Source: Bostrychus sinensis (Eukaryota > Chordata > Actinopteri > Gobiiformes > Eleotridae). Taken from it: DNA of 64,000 nt. Position 1 is the first letter of the stretch; each line of letters begins with the position of its first letter. Position numbers and translations under genes: made by a program. The notes beneath the pieces are model-generated. The model saw only the letters and a list, made by a program, of their open reading frames with translations, was not told where the DNA came from and did no database searches. The DNA lies in assembly GCA_020698575.1 (NCBI GenBank), contig CM036255.1:17324001-17388000 (forward strand), in the 5' to 3' direction. Below, in pieces: positions 10,601-22,600 of this stretch.

Positions 10601-13600
10601 CATGCGCTAGGCAAATGGGGTAAAAGTGCCCCAAGTGAAAGAATGAGAGCGTGAATAGCTGTCAGTGCATGTCTCTGTCAGCCCTGCAACCATTTGACTA
10701 TTGTCCATGGTGTACCCTGCCTAAGGCCCAAAGTTGCTGGACTCTAGCAACCCCAACCCCTAAAAAGCGGAAGAAGATTAATGAATGAAAGAATGATTTA
10801 TTGCTACTGGGACACCCTAGGGCATCACTATAGGTCCAATGTTTTTTTATGACCAATTAAAGCCATTCTGATTAACTGCAATTATGAGTCTTATTTGGCA
10901 CCAGGACAGGAGTTTTCTTCTTTTTTACTTATTTTTTTTTCCTTTCTGGGATTGCAACAGCAAATTATCTGTCACCTTGTGTGCAGTGATTTGCATATTA
11001 ATGTGGCATGGTTTTCACACCAAATGCACTTCCTGACACAACCCCTCTCCATTTATCCAGTCTTGGGACTGGCTCAGAGTACACTGGCTTGTGACCCCTT
11101 GTGGCTGAATTTGCTACCAAAACCAACCAACGGGTACAGTGGAGCAAAAAAGTATTCAGTCAGCCACCAATTGTGCAATTTCTCCCACTTAAAAAGATGA
11201 GAGAGGCCTGTAATTTTCATCATAGGTATACCTCAACTATGAGAGACAAAATGAGAAAAAAAAAAAAAAATCCAGAAAATCACATTGTCTGATTTTTAAA
11301 GAATTTATTTGCAAATTATGGTGGAAAATAAGTATTTGGTCAATAACAAAAGTTCATCTCAATACTTTGTTATATACCCTTTGTTGGCAATGACAGAGGT
11401 CAAACGTTTTCTGTAAGTCTTCACAAAGTTTTCACAAACTGTTGCTGGTATTTTGGCCCATTCCTCCATGCAGATCTCCTCTAAAGCAGTGATGTTTTGG
11501 GGCTGTCGCTGGGCAACACGGACTTTCAACTCCCTCCAAAGATTTTCTATGGGGTTGAGATCTGGAGACTGGCTAGGCCACTCCAGGACCTTGAAATGCT
11601 ACTTACGAAGTCACTCCTTCGTTACCCGTGCAGTGTGTTTGGGATCATTGTCATGCTGAAAGACCCAGCCACGTTTCATCTTCAATGCCCTTGCTGATGG
11701 AAAGAGGTTTTCACTCAAAATCTGACGATACATGGCCCCATTCATTCTTTCCTTTACACGGATCAGTCGTCCTGGTCCCTTTGCTAAAAAACAGCCCCAA
11801 AGCATGATGTTCCTACCCCCATGCTTTACAGTAGGTATGGTGTTCTTTGGATGCAGCTCAGCATTCTTTCTCCTCCAAACACGACGAGTAGAGTTTTTAC
11901 CAAAAAGTTCTATTTTGGTTTCATCTGACCATATGACATTCCCCCAATCCTCTTCTGGATCAAATGCTCTCTAGCAAACTTCAGACGGGCCTGCACATGT
12001 TCTGGCTTTAGCAGGGGGGACACGTCTGGCACTGCAGGATTTGAGTCCCTGGTGGCGTAGTGTGTTACTGATGTAGCCTTTGTTACTTTGGTCCCAGCTC
12101 TCTGCAGGTCATTCACTAGGTCCCCCCGTGTGGTTCTAGGATTTTTTTCTCACCGTTCTTGTGATCATTTTGACCTCACAGGGTGAGATCTTGCGGGGAG
12201 CCCCAGATCGAGGGAGATTATCAGTGGTCTTGTATGTCTTCCATTTCCTAATAATTGCTCCCACAGTTGATTTCTTCACACCAAGCTGCTTACCTATTGC
12301 AGATTCAGTCTTCCCAGCCTGGTGCAGGTCTACAATTTTGTTTGTGGTGTCCTTTGACAGCTCTTTGGTCTTGGCCATAGTGGAGTTTGGAGTGGGACTG
12401 TTTGAGGTTGTGGACAGGTGTCTTTTATATAGATAACGAGTTCAAACAGGTGCCATTAATACAGGTAACGAGTGGAGGACAGAGGAGCCTCTTACAGAAG
12501 AAGTTACAGCTCTGTGAGAGACACAAATCTTGCTTGTTTGTAGGTGACCAAATACTTATTTTCCACCATAATTTGCAAATAAATTCTTTAAAAATCAGAC
12601 AATGTGATTTTCTGGATTTTTTTTTCTCATTTTGTCTCTCATAGTTGAGGTATACCTATGATGAAAATTACAGGCCTCTCTCATCTTTTTAAGTGGGAGA
12701 ACTTGCACAATTGGTGTCTGACTAAATACTTTTTTGCCCCACTGTAAACTGTTAGATTTGGATTTGGATTTGGCTTCAGACTAAAATGAGCTCCTCTATA
12801 GATCCTTCTTGTGTTTGTAAACAGAATGTTTGTGTTCCAAAGACTGGTACCGGAAGTTTAAAAAGACGATAATACATCTTTAATGGAGTAATTAGTGCTA
12901 GCCATCAAACATTGCAAATTAATATCAAGACAGGTTTGGCAACTGACAACCACTTGACCACATGTGGGTAATACCAAAGCCTAGTTATAAAACATTAGAG
13001 ACTGTGTCAATGTTTAGTCTTTTTTTTTAAACATAGCAGTTAGTGTCTACAATTGACATATAAGCTAAACATACATCATTTAAATTTCTTAATTTCTATG
13101 TTACGCAGGACAAGTACTTACAGAAATGTGTTGGACCACAACAGTTTGACATTGTATGCTCAGATTTAATTCATCAGTGACCAATAATTCTACTAATAGG
13201 TTAACTTTAGCAAATGAAACTGACAATTCGATCTGGTCATATCAATATGGAGTAGTTTTTAACGAATATATAACAACCATTTGTTCCTACTGTCCAAATA
13301 CGTCTAAATTAATATTTTTATTTTGCTCCCTTGTAGAAATGAATGGGATAGAACGTTAATCTCGGAATCAGGCTGTGTGTGCAACTTTTCTAAATTCGTC
13401 ACTCCTGGAGAGGTCTATTGTTCTACTGTAGTGGAACTGGCAACGCCACAGCACCTCTACACAAGTGTCCACATACAGCTGCATTATAAAGGACAGTGGC
13501 ATTATTAATGAGTGTGAGTGTGACCTCCACACACCTGTCTGGTGTCCTCCTCTTGCCGTTCTCGTTGACGTCCAGCAGGAGTTCGGACGAGTCCACCGGG

Positions 13601-16600
13601 GACGTGGTGCTGGTGTCCAGGAGCAGCTGCTCGTGCTGGGCCAGGTACTGGGCTGGGTTCTGCTTGGCCAGGCGGGCACAGTGGAGCAACTCCCTCTGCA
13701 GCAGGGGGAGGTTGGCCTGAAGGGGACAGCATTTATGAACAAAAACAAACTTATTACAAGTTTTTCACAATATAATGATATATGATGATATTTGTGTCAA
13801 AGTGAAAACATAATTAGTAAATGCTATCTGTCTTTAGCTAAATTAGCAAAACCCAGACAATAATCTGTAGTTGTAAAACAGAGCAGTATACTACTGTATA
13901 TAAAAATGTATTTGTTTGCCAGAGATGGAAATCTGTACTCAAGTAAAGGTAATACACTATAGTACTTCAAAATAATATTATTAAGTAGAAGTAAAAGTAC
14001 TTAACAATATTTCTTAAATAAAATACAACAACAACACAGCATTGAATATACAGTACTACAGTTCTACTACTATTATTACAATTGCATCTATTGCTACTAC
14101 TACTACTACTACTATTGATGTGACAATGTTACTGGGGCCCAAAAAAACATTTTAAAAAATTAAATAAAAGTAATATTTTTTTTCCACAAAAAGGTACTCA
14201 AATAAAGGTAACCCGCAGAGTATTCCTGCATCACATTTAGCATGGCTATATACAAGTAGCAAAACTTGTAAACAAAATGTTAAAGCTTCTTAAAATGCAG
14301 TGCTAAATGACATACATATAAAAGAGTGGGGATCAAAACACAATAAATTTATCATAACACATCAAAAACCCAAAAAACAAACTCATTTTGACATTCTCCC
14401 AGTAACCACCCCCTGTTTACTCATTACCTCTGAACCAACACCTCTCCCTGTGACCCACACTGCATTATCACCCAAACAGCCACTCCACCACATCTGTATT
14501 TCTGTGGCTATTTTCCATTTCTTTGGACAAAACGAGGGTCTGCTTTCTTGTGTAGCCTTGGCGGGTCATGCAGGTAAGACAGCATCCACATCAAAGACAT
14601 CTGATGGGGCCCTTTTTCAAGCAACAAGATGAAAGTGTTGCGTCAGTCCAGATCAGAAAGAAGTGGCAGTTATTTTGGCATCACAAGAGCCTCTCGAGGG
14701 CCCATCTCTTATAAGTTTCTTAATCTTTGTTTTGTCCTCAATAACTTAATCTTTCCAAGACTTTGTAGTATAATTTTCCAGTCCAAATGGCTTGTCTCTG
14801 TCCTACATTAGATGTTGATTTGGCTCTGTTTCTTTGACCGTGTGATGTTGTCGTTGCCAACAGTGAATGCACAACACGGATGTGCGCTTGTGTTATAATC
14901 ATACAGTGCGCTAATTAGCCATAGTAAAAGAAATGCCAAGTGCTGGCCTTTGCTTTACCTGCCAGAGTTAATGGTCCGTTAACAGTTTATGATCATAATT
15001 ACCCGAGGAAAAAAAGAACATCAAATAGATTGCTTTGACCCCGGTGAACTCATCTTCCCTTAATTAGAGGTCATCCTAATTGCCAGAGATATGGGATGCA
15101 TTAACAAAAAGACTCAAGAAATGCAGACCGCGGAAGAAGCTGGGTCATTTTTCATAAGATAAACTGTGCCAATTTGCCCCCGTTCACTTACAGTTACCAA
15201 CATCTGCAACTGCAAAAGGAAAAAATGCAAATACTGTTCAGCAGCCGCAAGCTTTCGAATCAAGCCTTGGATGATTTATTGTGAAAATACTGGATCTGTC
15301 AGTTTGTCAAATAGTGCCAAAACATAATTCAGACTATGCCACATTCAAGATACGCTGTGCTTTGTCAACTTGTGCAATTGCAATTCAGTGGTTTTAATCA
15401 CGTCTACATTGTCTCACTATGATTATTTCCAAACATCACTGTCTTATTTTTGTACTTTCTTTCAGCAGGCAAATGGGTAGAGCTTACCAAAGGCAGAGGT
15501 CCACAGTGTTTTAGACATGGCAGTTTTTCTTATAGCATCTTGTTGATTCTACTTTTTATTTTTCCTAACATTTCCACAACAAACATGTGACTTTGGTGTT
15601 TTTTTCAGAAGCTTTTACCATTACAGCATCAATAGTGTGCAAAACTAAGCCTTTTATTCCTATTTTTCTCACCTTTCAAAACATAAAGATCATATTTTTG
15701 CAAGCCTTTTTTTACCAATTCCTTGAGTCACTGGCCCTATCTCACAAGATATGATGCTTGATTGGAGATCTTCTACTGTAGTTAAGGAGTAAATGAGCTA
15801 AACTTAAAGCCACAGCACTCTTATATCTCAAAATGGTAAAGTATGCTCTACAAAATCTTAAAAATTCCTGGACTCACACAGTGCTCTGGATCCACATCAA
15901 AATGTATGCATTCCTTTGCTTATTACTATCCTGAAAATTTAATCAAAATCCAACCGTTAACTAACTAAAATAACGTGGAAACTACCTATTTTAGCATTAC
16001 CCTTAAATTGTATCTCCAGTACAGTCACACCACATGTCTATATCCTACTTAAACACAAAGCAGGGTTTCAATGTAATCTCGAGTGGCGGTGTCCAGCATC
16101 ACGTCATTGGCGCTATGTGGTTTATGATTGCCTTTTTTCCAGTAAAAAAGTCCCAACCAATCTGTGGTTTTGAATTAAGAAATAGGGAAAGAGCTTCAGC
16201 GGGTGTGTGACATTAGTGTAATGAAAAACTCAGGCCACATGTGCATTGTTGCAGCTGCTCTTCTCTGCACCTATAACAACCCCGCCCCCTGCCACACACA
16301 CCTCCATCTACTCCCTACGACCATATGGTATCTGGCATTAAAAGGCCCCACAGTGGGGAGACACTAAAATTAGACTGGGGAGAGAGAGAGGAAAAAGAGT
16401 TGCATCTTTGATTCTCTCGTCATCCCAGTGATACACTAACCATCTGGCAAGGAGTGGAGAAGCAACCGCAGCACAGACGATGGATGGTTAGAGCAAGAAC
16501 AGTAGATAAACACAGACAGGAAGAAGAAATGTGAAGGTGCAAGGACTCAGTGAAGGAGACAGAGAGGACACACTAGTCTGTGTTTGTGCTGTTTGCAGTC

Positions 16601-19600
16601 AGTAATGATGGTTCTAGTGGGACCAATTTGAGCTGCCCACATCCAGCCAGGACCTCAGCAGAAAATAGAGGCTTGTGAATGTCACGCATCTAGAAATACA
16701 CACAGACGACAGAAAGCAGGGTGATCTGTAAAGAGCAAAGTGTTGTTTTGGTAAATAAAATCTACCTCACACCTGTCACTCAAACACAAATAAGAGTTAG
16801 AAGGAGGACTCCAAATCTGGACTCAAGTAAAAAGTACTGCTACCTCAAAATATGGTTACTCAAGTAGGAGTGAAAGTACTGAACAAAAATGTTACTTGAG
16901 TAAAAGAAAGTACTCAGTGTAAAGTTTATTTAAGGAGGAAGACCTACTACCACTACGAGTACTACTACTATTAACAATATCAATACTGCAACCACTGCTA
17001 CTACTAAATTTAGTGTTAAATTATAGATGCCTCGGTGGTTTACCTGGTAGGGCACATACACCAGCTGTACATGAGCGACACAGGTTTAAATCCTGGTTGG
17101 GTTGATTTGCTCCATGCCATTCCCCTCTCTCACCCTGTTCCCTCTTCACCTTCTACACTGTCTCTATCAAATAAAAACCAATAAGCCCCAAAAATATAAT
17201 AAAAGATATAGACAATTTTATGCTTTCCATTCAGAATATTGATATTACAACCTTACACCATATGAACTGCTGCTACACAGTACATCCCTCAATAAACACA
17301 CCAGGTCATTTGTCATATCTGAACTCATATATTGCACCAAACCCAGGCTATATGCAGCACAAATGCACACAAATGGACACTGTTTCAAGCACTAATACAA
17401 ACAGAAGCAGCTTCATCGCTTTTCATTTGGACTCCTGCTCTGAAATCTTTGAAATAAGACAATGTGAGGTTTACTATGTGTCAAACAACCAATGGTAATG
17501 GGAGCAAACTTAAAGAAAAGGAAGAATAGTCTGCAGCCAAAACTACATCTTAAACCATATATTATTATTTATTCTTGCTGGGTTCAAATTATTCTTAAAA
17601 GTCTCTCAAAATTGAGGGCATCAGTGTCAGCCCTACATGGATTGTACTGTTTAATTTGTAAGAACACAGAAAAGGCAATACGAAAAACAAGACAAAAACA
17701 TGATGGTGATGATGTAATACAAATATCACAGAGCAGTATCTTGTGAAACTGCTGAAACACTGATGCAAGAAGGCAACAGACTATAAGCATACATATGAGG
17801 CTGTACAGAGTAAGAAACCATCTAAAATACAACCCAAATATAAGCATCTGGAGTTGGCTGACGGTAAATGTTTTCCAGATCTTGTGGTAATTGTATATTT
17901 AAATATGTACCTTCAGAAAGGGGATGACAAAAGGTCGCAGTGGGAAGTTGGTGGCTTCTTGAAGCTTGGAGTGAAATTCTTCAATGGTTAGTGTGGAATT
18001 CTGCAGGGAGAGAGAAAACACATGAGTCCACATGGAAGGCATTAGCCCATAATATTACTTATTGGAGGCTAAGTTATATTCTGGCCTGTAGTTGGACATT
18101 TGGGGAGTATGTAATAGGAAGCTTATGGGCAGGTCACAGTGAAAGAAAGCACTTTCTTTTTTCAATTATCTAAACAAATATCTATGCAAGAGTCAGATCA
18201 TCAGAAAGCCTGTATGATGAAAAATTGTTCAAAACGTTTACCATATGTGATTATAACCTTATACAGTAATTATAACCTCATACAGACTAGTGAAATTTGC
18301 GCCTCTTTGGTTTCACTGCTCTTTTGCTATTATGGGTTTTGGCTTTCTCTAAGTGCAAAATTAGGCCTTGATAATACTACAACAACACCAATTTGTTTAT
18401 AAAATATACACACAATATTGTAATAAAAATGAACAGTACTCTTTCTAGTTTACAGCCAAACAATGAGTAACACATTCACAAGTACTACAGTATCTACACA
18501 AGCAGTAAGGCTCTTCCTGACACCACCTGGCTAGATAATTTGACATAAAAGATCCCTAGCACACAACAGTATACACTGTATACATCTTCTTTATTTCTGG
18601 GCTCTCCACATCCACAATCATTGGCCCCCTGGTATGCAGTGAATGCAGTGGAGGATACCTGGGCTTGGAACTAACACAAAGAGTACAGTCGCTTGTGACC
18701 CCCTGTGGCTGGATACATAAATTATACATAGACCTACTTTATGTATTATAAGGGGCCTGTTGCAATATGTAATTAGCAAATGTAGATATTGCACAAATCA
18801 TGTACTTTTAAGCAACCCAAGGAAGATATACAATTTCATATGCACACATTCACATCACATTTGTTTATTGTATGTGTTTATATTTTTGAGCATTATACCA
18901 CTGCACTGTTTATTCAATTGGTTTACAAATGCAATAACATGTTAAGCAGCGGGAGGTCCAAGGTAGGTTACACATCCTGGCAACACTAATTTTTGTTCCT
19001 TTGATTGTTTGACAAGACAGCACTGACACTATTTCTGATTTTGAACATGCATTTTCCCACAATACATAGAAGAGAAACATCTTGAAAGAGGTTAGTATAC
19101 AAATGGGACTACAACAACAAAGAATACCAAAAAAAAAAAAAAAAAAAAAAAAAAAAGCAGTAGATATTATTTCCCTTCACTCACTTTTTTGCCTTATTTC
19201 CCAGACCTGAATTTTGTTTCGTTCAGCCCTACATCTGTTAGTCCAGATTGCACAGGGCTGTTCTTGACAGCTAGTGAAACCTCCGGAGTCTCCTCTCTGC
19301 GCCGCTTCCCAGCACACAACTAGCTAATTAACAGTGTCACTCTCTACGCCGAGGCAAGAGGGGGCGCCGACGAGAGGAGGGAGGGATTGTTAGGGAGTGT
19401 GCAAGCCAAAAGGACACAGGAGAGACAAGCGCGAGGAAAATAAACATATGAATCTAAAAGCAGGCTATGCTCTTTGTGGCTAATTAAAAAAATCCTCCTC
19501 CGCCTTCTTTCTTTGCAACGTTCAGTCACTATTTCTGTATTCCCCTGCTTGTTAGACTCATATTCTCACATCACAAGGAAGATCGCTTCATAGCATTAGC

Positions 19601-22600
19601 CTAGACATATCTGTAAATTTGGTTGCCTGTCTTTCTTTGTGTCAAGTGCAACATTTTTATACATGTTTTATTTGTGCATACAATCAGACAAATAGATCAA
19701 AATGATCTTTTCATTGAGCTGCAGGGAGAATTTTGGTCGTTCATTTGATGCAACTGTAAAATGCAAATAGCTCACGGCTTCAAAGCAAGCAAATATTTTA
19801 CTTTAGAATAACTACACTCTACTAGGCTCTAATAAAGCAATCATAAATATGTCTGCTTTTTTCCCTTCTAATGTCATCATAGCAAATCATCTGCCTCCTG
19901 GTGTGATTTGCATACTGATTTGGCATATGTTTTGCTCCTGATGCCCTTCCTGAACCCTCTTCATTTATTCAGGTTTGGAACTGGAACAAAGAGCACACTG
20001 GCTTTTGACCCCTTGTGATTTGATTTGAATAACTACAGACTATTATGCAGTAATAAAGCCTTAAAGAAACAATTAGTTAAAATAATAATAATATTTAAAA
20101 TGTTTTGGTGGAATGGGTTCAATAATATTCAGTCTAGTCACAAGCATACTCCTTGTGCCGGTCCCAAGCCTGAGCCAAAACCTATGCCAATTCAATATGC
20201 GAATTACTGCACACTCAGGTGCAGATGATTTGTTGTGGCGATCCCAAAAAGGGAAAAACCAAAGGAAGGCTGAGGTCCTTAACTAAAACTCAGTTCAAGC
20301 TTTATATTGTGCTTTTAATATAAAGCGTTACAGATATTTTCAACAGATAGTGTTACATCTCCATTGATATGATTTCCAACAAATGAAAGCTAATGTCTTT
20401 TAAAAAGTACATTTTTTTATTATTTTAATTCATGGTATCTTCCCTCATGTATAACAAGTATTTATTCGCACTGTGGCTACATAAGTGGTTATTTGTGCTA
20501 ACAGTGCCGTCTCTCTCTCGTAAAGCTCAAAAGCAACAAGCAGGTACTCACCACCAGTCCTAGCACTAACGTCCGCACCCGCTCACCAATTTCAGGTGAG
20601 ATGTCGTTGCCAAACTGCTGCAGGGTCGTGAGGAAGCGCTTGAGCTTGCTGAGCTGACGGGCGCCACACGCTGGAGGCAGCTGCTGATTGGCCAGCGAAG
20701 AGGAAGAGGACGAGCTTGGGCCATTGCTGTAGCCGTTGGGAGGTGAGGGTGCACCGTTGAGAGCTGTTGGTGAGTGGCTGCTTCCATTGGTTACTGTGGG
20801 ACAAGAGAGTGATGTAAATGAAATGAAGATGTTGGGTTGAAACTTATTCTTAATATGGTGCTAATTATTCACAAACATGGGTAATTATACTGTTTTCACA
20901 GTTCACCATTGTATAATGATCAGTAAATGGCAGCAATATTGTTTGTTTTATCATTGCTAGTAAAAGATCTTAACTGAGACTCTTTATTGAGACCTTACTG
21001 ATCTAGATTATGTGGTGCATGGTGGCAGTGTGGTTATCACTCCTGCCTCTCAGCAAGAAGGCTGTGTGTTCAATCCTCCCACTACAGTCTCTCTGAGTGG
21101 AGTCTACATGTCCTCCCTCTATTACTGTGGGTTCTCTCTGGGTACTCTGGCTTCCTTTGAACCATAGACACATATGTATAAGAGCATTTGTTGTTTGTCT
21201 CTATATGTCTCTGTGTCATGCCTGCAACTAACTGTCCTCTGTCCACTATGTGACCTGGCCAAGGCCCTTAGTTGCTGGGATAGGCTCCAGCCACACAGGT
21301 CCCCTAAATGAAATAAGCAGAAGAAGATGAATGAATGAACACTTCAACCTAAAACATTTGCAATCCTCGACACTTAGTTCCCTATTAGTGCTGCTTGTCT
21401 GATTCTTTGCAGCATCCTCACATTACAAGCATATTTGTTAACTCCAGCCATTTCGACCCTAGCCACCTTCTTCATTCAGTTTGCTCTAAACAAGCGAGGA
21501 CAGTGTGACTCCCTGCTACATTGTCGGGGGGAAGCTGTGTACAAAGAGATACAAGGTGGCATAAAGCTCTCTCCTTAATGAGATTAGCTTTTCACTAGCG
21601 ATCCGCTCACTCCCCCTCTGGCTGCCGTCCAACACCCGCCACAGTAAAAGAGTGGAGAGACGAGATACTCCAGAACGGCATCTGCTAACAATTACGTTGG
21701 GGAAGAAATCAAAGCAAAAACTGCATTGTTAAAACCTTCGTAATGAGAAAGAGCTTTGGCTTTTTCCCCTCCCTTACTATCACAGAAGCTGCCCCTGTTA
21801 ATTGTGGAGTGTTGTAAGAGACACACATTGAAAGAGAAGAATAAAGTATAAGGAAGTGGAGGAAAAACCAGGGCCCTTGTTGCCAGCATCCAACGCAGCT
21901 GAAGTAGGAGTTGAGTGGCCTTTGATTCTTTGATTCTAGTGCTCTTCACGCGAGTGGTTAAGCTGCACTTCTCGCTCAATACCAGGCTGTAATTTGCTCG
22001 TCAGAGGCAACGTGCACGATGCGGCACCGCTCCAAGGGTTTGTGTGAGACTTAATGAACTTGTTGGAGGTGTGTGTTGAGGGAGGGGGATGTTGGGAGCA
22101 ATTTGGAGAAGCCTGGATGCAACTTGGCCTCTTTACATTGTGGAGACTGCTCTAACTGCCCATGTTGATTCTGTGTAAGAACATGCTTGTGTGGCAGGAT
22201 GTAGGGATTTAAAGGCATGTAATTTAAGCTTCAGCCTAGCTTTAGGCTTTTAAGAGAAAAAAATCTATGCACACAAAAAACACCAATGTGTTAAATATGT
22301 TGCATCAGTGCTTATTTGACATGAATCTAGTTTAAAGAACAAGATAAACTTAGCATTTTTTAACACTTTTGTCCAAGATTTAGTCTGGTCAGCCATCCTA
22401 AATCATTGTCTATTTTATTCCAGACCCATTTTGCCTAGAAATTGAATGGGTCTGTCTGACTATCCCATAATACAGTATGTTCCACTGGATACTGAGTAGA
22501 ATTTCAAAATATATCAAGAAATATAAAAGTTTAAGCATTTAAGTTATTAGCATTTTTCTGGTATAATCAGTAACTGAATGGATACAGATATACTCACATG

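Larger units (their letters stand above)
7262..13534 (-). other. runx1t1 intron 5
   Basis: 6.3-kb intron dominated by mobile DNA: R2 (7405), R1 (7565, 8384, 9040, 10936), an RTE-type fragment (8790), an R3 repeat (10535) and a complete Tc1-like element (11137-12744). The stretch 7870-8240 is C/T-rich with random frames. The block 9440-9660 is repeat-free. Confidence 0.8.
13717..17910 (-). other. runx1t1 intron 4
   Basis: 4.2-kb intron with TACTCAAGTA-type elements (13930, 16800), an R2 copy (15755), a SINE (17022) and a repeat-free block (14850-15190). The ORF-sized plus-strand frames in it have no recognisable content. Confidence 0.8.
18001..20551 (-). other. runx1t1 intron 3
   Basis: 2.5-kb intron with a rearranged R1 copy (18590), a poly-A tract (19129), an inverted pair of R1 copies (19858/20125) and a repeat-free block at 19250-19560. 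No exon is seen. Confidence 0.8.
20794..22597 (-). other. runx1t1 intron 2
   Basis: 1.8-kb intron with one R3 repeat (21012) and a repeat-free block (21440-22050). No exon is seen. Confidence 0.8.

Noticed and set aside
13465..13785. Plus-strand and alternate minus-strand frames over the exon 5 region
   Set aside because: Shadows of the TAFH exon; only the ANLPLLQRELLHCARLAKQN frame matches the family and the splice sites.
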